DNA from: Isoperla grammatica
Lineage: Eukaryota; Arthropoda; Insecta; Plecoptera; Perlodidae
DNA length: 64,000 nt
Reading direction: 5' to 3'
Assembly: GCA_945910005.1 (NCBI GenBank)
Contig: CAMDTW010000642.1
Span: 682,001 to 746,000, forward strand
In this document: positions 12,201 to 26,500 of the stretch, piece after piece
How positions within the stretch are numbered: the stretch's first letter is position 1
Layout: every line of letters starts with the position of its first letter
Notes under the pieces: generated by a model
What the model was told of the DNA's origin: nothing
Database searches by the model: none
The model's input: only the letters and a program-made list of their open reading frames with translations
Made by a program: the position numbers and the translations under genes

Positions 12201-14480
12201 TACAGTCACCGTCACAATAGAGGAAACATGCGTTGTCCTGATATGTTGCATGAAGTGGCTTTCATTTCACTGACTTAGCGCAGGGTTTATCAAGTACAGT
12301 CACCGTCACAAAAAAGGAAACATGCGTTGTCCTGATATGTTGCATGTAGTGGCTTCTATGTTACTGATTTAGCGCAGGGTTTATCAAGTACAGTCACCGT
12401 CACACTAGAGAAAACATGCGTTTTCCTGATACGTTGCATGTAGTGGCTTTCATGTCACTGACTTAGCGCAGGGTTTATCAAGTTCAGTCACCGTCACAAG
12501 CGAGGAAACATGCGTTGTTCTGATATGTTGCATGTAGTGGCTTCTATGTCACTGACTTAGCCCAGGGTTTATCAAGTACAGTCACCGTCACAATAGAGGA
12601 AACATGCGTCGTCCTGATACGTTGCATGTATTGGCTTCTATGTCACTGACTTAGCGCAGGGTTTATCAAGTACAGTCACCGTCACAAGCAAGTAAACATG
12701 CGTTGTCCTCATATGTTGCATGTAGTTGCTTCTATGTCACTGACTTAGCGAAAGAATTATCAAGTACTGTCACCGTCATAAGCGAGGAAACCTGCGTTGT
12801 CCTGATACGTTGCATATAGTGGCTTTCATGTCACTGACTAAGCGCAGGGTTTATCAATAAGTGTCACCGTCACAAGCAAGGAAACATGCGTTGTCCTGAT
12901 ATGTTCATGTAGTGGCTTTTAAGTCACTGACTTAGCGCAGGGTTTATCAAGTACAGTCACCGTCACAAGCAAGGAAACATGCGTTGTCCTCATACGTTGC
13001 ATGTAGTGGCTTCTATGTCACTGACTTAGCGCAAGGTTTATCAAGTACAGTCACCGTCACAAGCAAGGAAACATGCGTTGTCCTCATACGTTGCATGTAG
13101 TGGCTTTCATGTCACTGACTTAGCGCAGGCTTTATCAAGTACAGTCACCGTCACAAGCAAGGAAACATGCGTTGTCCTCATACGTTGCATGTAGTGGCTT
13201 CTATGTCACTGACTTAGCGCAGGGTTTATCAAGTACAGTCACCGTCACAAGCAAGGAAACATGCGTGTTCCTGATACGTTGCATGTAGTGGCTTCTATGT
13301 CACTGACTTAGCGCAGGGTTTATCAAGTACAGTCACCGTCACATGCAAGGAAACATGCGTTGTCCTGATATGTTGCATGTAGTGGCTTCTATGTCACTGA
13401 CTTAGCGCAGGGTTTATAAAGTACAGTCACCGGCACACGCGAGGAAACATGCGTTGCCCTCATATGTTGCATGTAGTGGCTTCTATGTCACTGACTTAGC
13501 GCAGGGTTTATCAAGTACAGTCACCGTCACAAGCAAGGAAACATGCGTTATCCTCATACGTTGCATGTAGTGGCTTCTATGTCACTGACTTAGCGCAGGG
13601 TTTATCAAGTACAGTCACCTTCACAAGCAAGGAAACATGCGTTGTCCTCATACGTTGCATGTAGTGGCTTCTATGTCACTGACTTAGCGCAGGCTTTATC
13701 AAGTACAGTCACCGTCACAAGCAAGGAAACATGCGTTGTCCTGATTTGTTGGTGTAGTGGCTTCTATCTCACTGACTTAGCGCAGGGTTTATCAAGTACA
13801 GTCACCGTCGCAAGCAAGGAAACATGCGTTGTCCTGATATGTTGCATGTAGTGGCTTCTATGTCATTGACTTAGCGCAGGGTTTATCAAGTACAGTCACC
13901 GTCACAAGCGAGGAAACATGCGTTGTCCTCATACGTTGCATGTAGTGGCTTCTGTGCCTCTGACTTAGCGCAGGGTTTATCAAGTACAGTCACCGTCACA
14001 AGCGAGGAAACATGCGTTGTCCTGATATGTTGCATGAAGTTGCTTCCATGTCACTGACTTAGCGCCGGGTTTATCAAGTACAGTCCCCGTCACAAGCGAG
14101 GAAACATGCGTTGTCCTCATTCGTTGCATTTAGTGGCTTCTATGTCACTGACTTAGCGCAGGGTTTATCAAGTACAGTCACCGTGACAAGCGAGGAAACA
14201 TGCGTTATCCTGATACGTTGCATGTAGTGGCTTCTATGTCACTGACTTAGCGCAGGGTTTATCAAGTACAGTCACCTTCACAAGCGAGGAAACATGCGTT
14301 GTTCTCATATGTTGCATGAAGTGGCTTTCATGTCACTGACTTAGCGCAGGGTTTATCAAGTACAGTCACCGTCACAAGCGAAGAAACATGTATTGTTCTC
14401 ATATGTTGCATGAAGTGGCTTTCATGTCACCGACTTAGCGCAAGGTTTATCAAGTACAGTCACCGTCACAAGCAAGGAAA
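5341..14480 (+). repeat. Tandem duplication, unit about 5.26 kb
   Basis: Copy 1 (about 5341-9330) and copy 2 (from about 10600) align at an offset of 5259 bp, close to 56 monomers. Supporting marker pairs are GAAACATTCG at 5461/10720, CGACGAAAC at 5645/10904, and an identical short open frame at 8383/13642. Near 9070/14423 (CATGTCACCGAC) the offset becomes 5353, so copy 1 lost one monomer there, apparently by joining two neighbouring TTGTTCTCATATG monomers. The left edge of copy 2 is where TGTAGGGGCTTC follows the GACTTAGTTATGGG monomer. Confidence 0.82.
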
Positions 14481-14570
14481 CATGCGTTGTCCTGATATGT
14501 TGCATGTAGTGGCTTCTATGTCACTTACTTAGCGCAGGGTTTATCAAGTACAGTCACCGTCACAAGCAAG

Positions 14571-17500
14571 GAAACATGCGTTGTCCTGATATGTTGCATG
14601 AAGTGGCTTTCATGTCACTGACTTAGCGCAAGGTTTATCAAGTACAGTCACCGTCACAAGCAAGGAAACATGCGTTGTCCTGATATGTTGCATGTAGTGG
14701 CTTCTATGTCACTGACTTAGCGCAGGGTTTATCAAGTACAGTCACCGTCACAAGCAAGGAAACATGCGTTGTCCTCATACGTTGCATGTAGTGGCTTCTA
14801 TGTCACTGACTTAGCGCAGGGTTTATCAAGTACAGTCACCGTCACAAGCAAGGAAACATGCGTTGTCCTCATACGTTGCATGTAGTGGCTTCTATGTCAC
14901 TGACATAGCGCAGGGTTTACCAAGTACAGTCACCGTCACAAGCAAGGAAACATGCGTTGTCCTCATATAGTGCATGTAGTGGCTTCTATGTCACTGACTT
15001 AGCGCAGGGTTTATCAAGTACCGTCACCGTCACAATAGAGGAAACATGCGTTGTCCTCATACGTTGCATGTAGTGGCTTCTATGTCACTGACTTAGCGCA
15101 AGGTTTATAAAGTAAAACCACCGTCACAAGCAAGGAAACATGCGTTGTCCTGATACGTTGCATGTAGTGGCTTCTATGTCACTACCTTAGCGCAGGGTTT
15201 ATCAAGTACAGTCACCGTCACAAGCAAGGAAACATGCGTTGTCCTCATACTTTGCATGTAGTGGCTTTCATGTCACTGACTTAGCGCAGGGTTTATCAAG
15301 TACAGTCACCGTCACAAGCAAGGAAACATGCGTTGACCTGATATGTTGCATGAAGTGGCTTCTATGTCACTGACTTAGCGCAGGGTTTATCAAGTACAGT
15401 CACCGTCACAAGCGAGGAAACATTCGTTGTCCTGATATGTTGCATTAAGTGGCTTATATGTCACTGACTTAGCGCAGGGTTTATCAAGTACAGTCAACGT
15501 CACAAGCGAGAAAACATGCGTTGTTCTGATACGTTGCATGTAGTGGCTTTCATGTCACTGACTTAGCGCAGGGTTTATCAAGTAAAGTCACCGTCACAAG
15601 CGACGAAACATGCGTTGTCGTCATATGTTGCATGTAGTGGTTTTCATGTCACTGACTTAGCGCAGGGTTTATCAAGTTCAGTCACCGTCACAACCAAGGA
15701 AACATGCGTTGTCCTGACACGTTGCATGTAGTGGCTTCTATAACACTGACTTAGCGCAGGGTTTATCAAGTACAGTCACCGTCACAAGCGAGGAAACATG
15801 CGTTGTCCTCATACGTTGCATGTAGTGGCCTTCATGTCACTGACTTAGGGCAGGGTTTATCAAGTACAGTCACCGTCACAAGCAAGGAAACATGCGTTGT
15901 CCTCATATGTTGCATGTAGTTGCTTCTATGTCACTGACTTAGCGCAGGGTTTATCAAGTACAGTCACCGTCACAAGCAAGAAAACATGCGTTGTCCTCAT
16001 ATGTTGCATGTAGTTGCTTCTATGTCACTGACTTAGCGAAAGAATTATCAAGTACTGTCACCGTCATAAGCGAGGAAACCTGCGTTGTCCTGATACGTTG
16101 CATATAGTGGCTTTCATGTCACTGACTAAGCGCAGGGTTTATCAAGAAGAGTCACCGTCACAAGCAAGGAAACATGCGTTGTCCTGATATGTTCATGTAG
16201 TGGCTTTTAAGTCACTGACTTAGCGCAGGGTTTATCAAGTACAGTCACCGTCACAAGCAAGGAAACATGCGTTGTCCTCATACGTTGCATGTAGTGGCTT
16301 CTATGTCCTTGACTTAGCGCAAGGTTTATCAAGTACAGTCACCGTCACAAGCAAGGAAACATGCGTTGTCCTCATACGTTGCATGTAGTGGCTTTCATGT
16401 CACTGACTTAGCGCAGGCTTTATCAAGTACAGTCACCGTCACAAGCAAGGAAACATGCGTTGTCCTCATACGTTGCATGTAGTGGCTTCTATGTCACTGA
16501 CTTAGCGCAGGGTTTATCAAGTACAGTCACCGTCACAAGCAAGGAAACATGCGTGTTCCTGATACGTTGCATGTAGTGGCTTCTATGTCACTGACTTAGC
16601 GCAGGGTTTATCAAGTACAGTCACCGTCACATGCAAGGAAACATGCGTTGTCCTGATATGTTGCATGTAGTGGCTTCTATGTCACTGACTTAGCGCAGGG
16701 TTTATAAAGTACAGTCACCGGCACACGCGAGGAAACATGCGTTGTCCTCATATGTTGCATGTAGTGGCTTCTATGTCACTGACTTAGCGCAGGGTTTATC
16801 AAGTACAGTCACCGTCACAAGCAAGGAAACATGCGTTGTCCTCATACGTTGCATGTAGTAACTTCTATGTCACTGACTTAGCGCAGGGTTTATCAAGTAC
16901 AGTCACCTTCACAAGCAAGGAAACATGCGTTGTCCTCATACGTTGCATGTAGTGGCTTCTATGTCACTGACTTAGCGCAGGCTTTATCAAGTACAGTCAC
17001 CGTCACAAGCAAGGAAACATGCGTTGTCCTGATATGTTGCATGTAGTGGCTTCTATCTCACTGACTTAGCGCAGGGTTTATCAAGTACAGTCACCGTCGC
17101 AAGCAAGGAAACATGCGTTGACCTGATATGTTGCATGTAGTGGCTTCTATGTCATTGACTTAGCGCAGGGTTTATCAAGTACAGTCACCGTCACAAGCGA
17201 GGAAACATGCGTTGTCCTCATACGTTGCATGTAGTGGCTTCTATGTCACTGACTTAGCGCAGGGTTTATCAAGTACCGTCACCGTCACAATAGAGGAAAC
17301 ATGCGTTGTCCTCATACGTTGCATGTAGTGGCTTCTATGTCACTGACTTAGCGCAAGGTTTATAAAGTAAAACCACCGTCACAAGCAAGGAAACATGCGT
17401 TGTCCTGATACGTTGCATGTAGTGGCTTCTATGTCACTACCTTAGCGCAGGGTTTATCAAGTACAGTCACCGTCACAAGCAAGGAAACATGCGTTGTCCT

Positions 17501-20500
17501 CATACTTTGCATGTAGTGGCTTTCATGTCACTGACTTAGCGCAGGGTTTATCAAGTACAGTCACCGTCACAAGCAAGGAAACATGCGTTGACCTGATATG
17601 TTGCATGAAGTGGCTTCTATGTCACTGACTTAGCGCAGGGTTTATCAAGTACAGTCACCGTCACAAGCGAGGAAACATTCGTTGTCCTGATATGTTGCAT
17701 TAAGTGGCTTATATGTCACTGACTTAGCGCAGGGTTTATCAAGTACAGTCAACGTCACAAGCGAGAAAACATGCGTTGTTCTGATACGTTGCATGTAGTG
17801 GCTTTCATGTCACTGACTTAGCGCAGGGTTTATCAAGTAAAGTCACCGTCACAAGCGACGAAACATGCGTTGTCGTCATATGTTGCATGTAGTGGTTTTC
17901 ATGTCACTGACTTAGCGCAGGGTTTATCAAGTTCAGTCACCGTCACAACCAAGGAAACATGCGTTGTCCTGACACGTTGCATGTAGTGGCTTCTATAACA
18001 CTGACTTAGCGCAGGGTTTATCAAGTACAGTCACCGTCACAAGCGAGGAAACATGCGTTGTCCTCATACGTTGCATGTAGTGGCCTTCATGTCACTGACT
18101 TAGGGCAGGGTTTATCAAGTACAGTCACCGTCACAAGCAAGGAAACATGCGTTGTCCTCATATGTTGCATGTAGTTGCTTCTATGTCACTGACTTAGCGC
18201 AGGGTTTATCAAGTACAGTCACCGTCACAAGCAAGAAAACATGCGCTGTCCTCATATGTTGCATGTAGTTGCTTCTATGTCACTGACTTAGCGCAGGGTT
18301 TATAAAGTACAGTCACCGGCACACGCGAGGAAACATGCGTTGTCCTCATATGTTGCATGTAGTGGCTTCTATGTCACTGACTTAGCGCAGGGTTTATCAA
18401 GTACAGTCACCGTCACAAGCAAGGAAACATGCGTTGTCCTCATACGTTGCATGTAGTAACTTCTATGTCACTGACTTAGCGCAGGGTTTATCAAGTACAG
18501 TCACCTTCACAAGCAAGGAAACATGCGTTGTCCTCATACGTTGCATGTAGTGGCTTCTATGTCACTGACTTACCGCAGGCTTTATCAAGTACAGTCACCG
18601 TCACAAGCAAGGAAACATGCGTTGTCCTGATATGTTGCATGTAGTGGCTTCTATCTCACTGACTTAGCGCAGGGTTTATCAAGTACAGTCACCGTCGCAA
18701 GCAAGGAAACATGCGTTGACCTGATATGTTGCATGTAGTGGCTTCTATGTCATTGACTTAGCGCAGGGTTTATCAAGTACAGTCACCGTCACAAGCGAGG
18801 AAACATGCGTTGTCCTCATACGTTGCATGTAGTGGCTTCTGTGCCTCTGACTTAGCGCAGGGTTTATCAAGTACAGTCACCGTCACAAGCGAGGAAACAT
18901 GCGTTGTCCTGATATGTTGCATGAAGTTGCTTCTATGTCACTGACTTAGCGCAGGGTTTATCAAGTACAGTCCCCGTCACAAGCGAGGAAACATGCGTTG
19001 TTCTCATTCGTTGCATTTAGTGGCTTCTATGTCACTGACTTAGCGCAGGGTTTATCAAGTACAGTCACCGTGACAAGCGAGGAAACATGCGTTATCCTGA
19101 TACGTTGCATGTAGTGGCTTCTATGTCACTGACTTAGCGCAGGGTTTATCAAGTACAGTCACCTTCACAAGCGAGGAAACATGCGTTGTTCTCATATGTT
19201 GCATGAAGTGGCTTTCATGTCACTGACTTAGCGCAGGGTTTATCAAGTACAGTCACCGTCACAAGCGAAGAAACATGCGTTGTTCTCATATGTTGCATGA
19301 AGTGGCTTTCATGTCACTGACTTAGCGCAAGGTTTATCAAGTACAGTCACCGTCAAAAGCAAGGAAACATGCGTTGTCCTGATATGTTGCATGTAGTGGC
19401 TTCTATGTCACTTACTTAGCGCAGGGTTTATCAAGTACAGTCACCGTCAAAAGCAAGGAAACATGCGTTGTCCTCATACGTTGCATGTAGTGGCTTCTAT
19501 GTCACAGACTTAGCGCAGGGTTTATCAAGTACAGTCACCGTCACAAGCGAGGAAACATGCGTTGTCCTGATATGTTGCATGTTGTGGCTTCTATGTCACT
19601 GACTTAGCGCAGGGTTTATCAAGTACAGTCGCCGTCACAAAAGAGGAAACATGGGTTGTCCTGATATGTTGCATGAAGTGGCTTCTATGTCACTGACTTA
19701 GCGCAGGGTTTATCAAGTACAGTCACCGTCACAATAGAGGAAACATGCGTTGTCCTGATATGTTGCATGTAGTGGCTTTCATTTCACTGACTTAGCGCAG
19801 GGTTTATCAAGTACAGTCACCGTCACAAACAAGGAAACATGCGTTGTCCTGATATGTTGCATGTAGTGGCTTCTATGTCACTGATTTAGCGCAGGGTTTA
19901 TCAAGTACAGTCACCGTCACACTAGAGAAAACATGCGTTGTCCTGATACGTTGCATGTAGTGGCTTTCATGTCACTGACTTAGCGCAGGGTTTATCAAGT
20001 TCAGTCACCGTCACAAGCGAGGAAACATGCGTTGTTCTGATATGTTGCATGTAGTGGCTTCTATGTCACTGACTTAGCCCAGGGTTTATCAAGTACAGTC
20101 ACCGTCACAATAGAGGAAACATGCATCGTCCTGATACGTTGCATGTATTGGCTTCTATGTCACTGACTTAGCGCAGGGTTTATCAAGTACAGTCACCGTC
20201 ACAAGCAAGTAAACATGCGTTGTGCTGATACGTTGCATGTAGTGGCTTTCATGTCACTGACTTAGCGCAGGGTTCATCAAGTACAGTCACCGTCACAAGC
20301 AAGGAAACATGCATTGTCCTGATACGTTTCATGTAGTGGCTTCTATGTCACTGACTTAGCGCAGGGTTTATCAAGTACAGTCACCGTCACAATAGAGAAA
20401 ACATGCGTTGTTCTCATATGTTGCATGAAGTGGCTTTCATGTCACTGACTTAGCGCAGGGTTTATCAAGTACAGTCACCGTCACAAGCGAGGAAACATAC

Positions 20501-23500
20501 GTTGTTCTCATATGTTGCATGAAGTGGCTTTCATGTCACTGACTTAGCGCAGGGTTTATCAAGTACAGTCACCGTCACAAGCGAGGAAACATGCGTTGTC
20601 CTCATACGTTGCATGTAGTGGCTTCTATGTCACTTACTTAGCGCAGGGTTTATCAAGTACAGTCACCTTCACAAGCGAGGAAACATGCGTTGTTCTCATA
20701 TGTTGCATGAAGTGGCTTTCTTGTCACTGACAAAGCGCAGGGTTAATCAAGTACAGTCACCGTCACAAGCTAGGAAACATGCGTTGTTCTCAAATGTTGC
20801 ATTGAGTGACTTTCATGTCACTGACTTAGCGCAAAGTTTATCAAGTACAGTCACCGTCACAAGCAAGGAAACATGCGTTGTCGTGATATGTTGCATGTAG
20901 TGGCTTCTATGTCACTGACATAGCGCAGGGTTAATCAAGTACAGTCACCGTCACAAGCGAGGAAACATGCGTTGTCCTCATATGTTGCATAAAGTGGCTT
21001 CAATGTCACTGACTTAGCGCAAGGTTTATCAAGTACAGTCACCTTCACAAGCGAGGACACATGCGTGGTTCTCATATGTTGCATGAAGTGGCTTTCATGT
21101 CACTGACTTAGCGCAGGGTTTATCAAGTACAGTCACCGTCACAAGCGAGGAAACATGCGTTGTTCTCATATGTTGCATGAAGTGGCTTTCATGTCACTGA
21201 CTTAGCGCAGGGTTTATCAAGTACAGTCACCGTCAAAAGCAAGGAAACATGCGTTTTCCTGATATGTTGCATGTAGTAGCTTCTATGTCACTGACTAAGC
21301 GCAGGGTTTATCAAGTACAGTCTTCGTCACAAGCAAGGAAACATGCGTTGTCTTGATATGTTGCATGTAGTGGCCTTCATGTCACTGACTCAGCGCAAGG
21401 TTTATCAAGTACAGTCACCGTCACAAGCAAGGAAACATGCGTTGTCCTGATATGTTGCATGAAGTGGCTTCTATGTCACTTACTTAGCGCAGGGTTTATC
21501 AAGTACAGTCACCGTCACAAGCAAGGAAACATGCGTTGTCCTCATATGTTGCATGTAGAGGCTTCTATGTCACTGACTTAGCGCAGGGTTTATCAAGTAC
21601 AGTCACCGTCACAAGCAAGGAAACATGCGTTGTCCTCATACGTTGCATGTAGTGGCTTCTATGTCACTGACATAGCGCAGGGTTTATCAAGTACAGTCAC
21701 CGTCGCAAGCAAGGAAACATGCGTTGTCCTGATATGTTGCATGTAGTGGCTTCTATGTCAAGGACTAAGCGCAGGGTTTATCAAGTACAGTCACCGTCAC
21801 AAGCGAGGAAACATGCGTTGTCCTCATATTTTGCATGTAGTGGCTTCTATGTCACTGACTTAGCGCAGGGTTTATCAAGTACAGTCACCTTCACAAGATA
21901 GGAAACATGCGTTGTTCTCATATGTTGCATGAAGTGGCTTTCATGTCACTGACTTAGCGCAGGGTTTATCAAGTACAGTCACCTTCACAAGCGAGGAAAC
22001 ATGCGTTGTTCTCATATGTTGCATGAAGTGGCTTTCATGTCACTGACTTAGCGCAGGTTTAATCAAGTACAGTCACCGTCACAAGCAAGGAAACATGCGT
22101 TGTCCTGATATGTTGCATGAAGTGGCTTCTATGTCACTGACTTAGCGCAGGGTTTATCAAGTACAGTCACCGTCACAAGCAAGGAAACATGCGTTGTCCT
22201 CATATGTTGCATGTAGTGGCACCTATGTCACTGACTTACCGCAGGGTTGATCAAGTACAGTCACCTTCACAAGCGAGGAAACATGCGTTGTTCTCATATG
22301 TTGCATGAAGTGGCTTTCATGTCACTGACTTAGCGCAGGGTTTATCAAGTACAGTCACCGTCACAAGCGAGGAAACATACGTTGTTCTCATATGTTGCAT
22401 GAAGTGGCTTTCATGTCACTGACTTAGCGCAGGGTTTATCAAGTTCAGTCACCGTCACAAGCAAGGAAACATGCGTTGTCCTGATATGTTGCATGTTGTG
22501 GCTTCTATGTCACTGACTAAGCGCAGGGTTTATCAAGTACAGTCACCATCACAAGCAAGGAAACATGCGTTGTCCTGATATGTTGCATGTAGTTGCCTTC
22601 ATGTCACTGACTTAGCGCAAGGTTTATCAAGTAAAGTCACCGTCACAAGCAAGGAAACATGCGTTGTCCTGATATGTTGCATGTAGTGGCTTCTATGTCA
22701 CTGACTAAGCGCAGGGTTTATCAAGTACAGTCACCGTCACAAGCAAGGAAACATGCGTTGTCCTCATACGTTGCATGAAGTGGCTTCTATGTCACTGACA
22801 TAGCGCAAGGTTTATCAAGTACACCGTCGCAAGCAAGGAAACATGCGTTGTCCTGATATGTTGCATATAGTGGCTTCTATGTCACTGACTTAGCGCAGGG
22901 TTTATCAAGTACAGTCACCGTCACAATAAAGAAAACATGCGTTGTCCTCATACGTTGCATGTAGTGGCTTCTATGTCACTGACTTAGCTTAGGGTTTATC
23001 AAGTACAGTCACCGTCACAAGCGAGGAAACATGCGTTGTTCTGATATGTTGCATGTAGTGGCTTTCATGTCACTGACTTAGCTCAGGGTTTATCAAGTAC
23101 AGTCACCGTTACAAGCGTGGAAAATTGCGTTGTCCTCATATGTTGCATGTAGTAGCTTTCATGTCACTGACTTAGCGCAGGGTTATCAAGTACAGTCACC
23201 GTCACAAGCAAGGAAACATGCGTTGTCCTGATACGTGCATGTAGTGGCTTCTATGTCACTGACTAAGCGCAGGGTTTATCGAGTACAGTCACCGTCACAA
23301 GCAAGAAAACATGCGTGTTCCTGATACGTTGCATGTAGTGGCTTCTATGTCACTGACTTAGCGCAGGGTTTATCGAGTACAGTCACCGTCACAAGCGAGG
23401 AAACATACGTTGTCCTGATACGTTGCATGTAGTGGCTTCTATATCACTGACTTAGCGCAGGGTTTATCGAGTACAGTCACCGTCACAAGCAAGGAAACAT

Positions 23501-26500
23501 GCGTTGTCCTGATACGTTGCATGTAGTAGCTTTTATGTCACTGACATAGCGCAGGGTTTATCAAGTACAGTTACCGTCACAATAGAGGAAACATGCGTTG
23601 TGCTCATATACTGCATGAAGTGGCTTCTATGTCACTGACTTAGCGCAGGGTTTATCAAATCCAGTCACCGTCACAAGCAAGAAAACATGCGTTTTCCTGG
23701 TATGTTGCATGTAGTGAATTCTATGTCACTGACTTAGCGCAGGGTTTATCAAGTACAGTCACCGTCACAAGCAAGGAAACATGCGTTGTCCCGATATGTT
23801 GCATGTAGTGGCTTCTATGTCACTGACTTAGCGCAGGGTTTATCAAGTACAGTCACCGTCACAAGCAAGGAAACATGCGTTGTCCTGATATGTTGCATGT
23901 AGTGGCTGTTATGTCACTGACTTAGCGCAGGGTTTTTTAAGTAAAATCACCGTCACAAGCAAGGTATGATATGTTGCATGAAGTTGCTTTATTGTAACTG
24001 ACTTAGCGCAGGGTTTATCAAGAAAAGTCACCGTCACAAGCAAGGAAACATGCGTTGACCTTATACGTTGCATGTAGTGGCTTCTATGTCACTGACTTAG
24101 CGCAGGGTTTATCAAGTACAGTCACCGTCACAAGCAAGGAAACATGCGTTGCCCTCATACGTTGCATGTAGTGGCTTCTATGTCACTGACTTAGCGCAGG
24201 GTTTATCAAGTACAGTCACCGTCACAAGAAAGGAAACATGCGTTGTCCTCATACGTTGCATGTAGTGGCTTCTATGTCACTGACTTAGCGCAAGGTTTAT
24301 CAAGTACAGTCACCATCACAAGCAAGGAAACATGCGTTGTCCTCATACGTTGCATGTAGTGGCTTCTATGTCACTGACTTAGCGCAAGGTTTATCAAGTA
24401 CAGTCACCATCACAAGCAAGGAAACATGCGTTGTCCTCATACGTTGCATGTAGTGGCTTTCATGTCACTGACTTAGCGCAGGGTTTATCAAGTACAGTCA
24501 CCGTCACAAGCAAGAAAACATGCGTTGTCCTCATACGTTGCATGTAGTGGCTTCTATGTCACTGACTTAGCGCAGGGTTTATCAAGTTCAGTCACCGTCA
24601 CAAGCAAGGAAACATGCGTTGTCCTGATACGTTGCATGTAGTGGCTTCTATGTCACTGACTAAGCGCAGGGTTTATCAAGTACAGTCACCGTCACAAGCA
24701 AGGAAACATGCGTTGTCCTCATACGTTGCATGTAGTGGCTTTCATGTCACTGACTTAGCGCAGGGTTTATCAAGTACAGTCACCGTCACAAGCAAGGCAA
24801 CATGCGTTGTCCTGATATGTTGCATGAAGTGGCTTCTATGTCACTGACTTAGCGCAGGGTTTATCAAGTACAGTCACCGTCACAAGCGAGGAAACATGCG
24901 TTGTCCTGATATGTTGCATGTAGTGGCTTTCATGTCACTGACATAGCGCAGTGTTTATCAAGTACAGTCACCGTCACAAGCGAGAAAACATGCGTTGTCC
25001 TGATATGTTGCATGTAGGGTTTTTCATGTCACTTACATAGCGCAGGGTTTATCAAGTACAGTCACCGTCACAATAGAGGAAACATGCGTTGTCCTCATAT
25101 GTCGCATGAAGTGGCTTCTATGTCACTGACTTAGCGCAGGGTTTATCAAGTACAGTCACCGTCACAAGCGAGGAAACATGCGTTGTCCTCATACGTTTCA
25201 TGTAGGGGCTTCTATGTCACTGACTTAGCGCAGGGTTCATCAAGTACAGTCACCTTCACAAGTGAGGAAACATGAGTTGTCTTCATATTTTGCATGAAGT
25301 GGCTTTCATGTCACTGACTTATCGCAGGGTTTATCAAGTACAGTCACCTTCACAAGCGAGGAAACATGCGTTGTTCTCATATGTTGCATGAAGTGGCTTT
25401 CATGTCACTGACTTAGCGCAGGGTTTATCAAGTACAGTCACCGTCACAAGTGAGGAAACATGCGTTGTCTTCATACGTTGCATGAAGTGGCTTCTATGTC
25501 ACTGACTTAGCGCAGGGTTTATCAAGTACAGTCACCTTTACAAGCGAGGAAACATGCGTGTGTCATATGTTGCATGAAGTGGTTACCATGTCACTGACTT
25601 AGCGCAGGGTGTTTCAAGAACAGTCACCGTCACAAGCGAGGAAACATGCGTTGTTCTCATATGTTGCATGAAGTGGCTTTCATGTCACTGACTTAGCGCA
25701 GGGTTTATCAAGTACAGTCACCGTCACAAGCAAGGAAACATGCGTTGTCCTGATATGTTGCATGTTGTGGCTTCTATGTCACTGACTTAGCGCAGGGTTT
25801 ATCAAGTACAGTCACCGTCACAAGCGAGGATTTATGCGTTGTCCTCATATGTTGCATGTAGCGGCTTCTATGTCACTGACTTAGCGCAATGTTTATCAAG
25901 AACAGTCACCTTCACAAGCAAGGAAACATGCGTTGTTCTCATATGTTGCATGAAGTGGCTTTCATGTCACTGACTTATCGCAGGGTTTATCAAGTACAGT
26001 CACCGTCACAAGCAAGGAAACATGCGTTGTCCTGATATGTTGCATGTAGTGGCTTCTATGTCACTGACTAAGCGCAGGGTTAATCAAGTACAGTCACCGT
26101 CACAAGCAAGGAAACATGCGTTGTCCTGATATGTTGCATGAAGTGGCTTTCATGTCACTGACTTAGCGCAAGGTTTATCAAGTACAGTCACCGTCACAAG
26201 CAAGGAAACATGCGTTGTCCTGATATGTTGCATGTAGTGGCTTCTATGTCACTGACTTAGCGCAGGGTTTATCAAGTACAGTCACCGTCACAAGCAAGGA
26301 AACATGCGTTGTCCTCATACGTTGCATGTAGTGGCTTCTATGTCACTGACTTAGCGCAGGGTTTATCAAGTACAGTCACCGTCACAAGCAAGGAAACATG
26401 CGTTGTCCTCATACGTTGCATGTAATGGCTTCTATGTCACTGACATAGCGCAGGGTTTACCAAGTACAGTCACCGTCACAAGCAAGGAAACATGCGTTGT

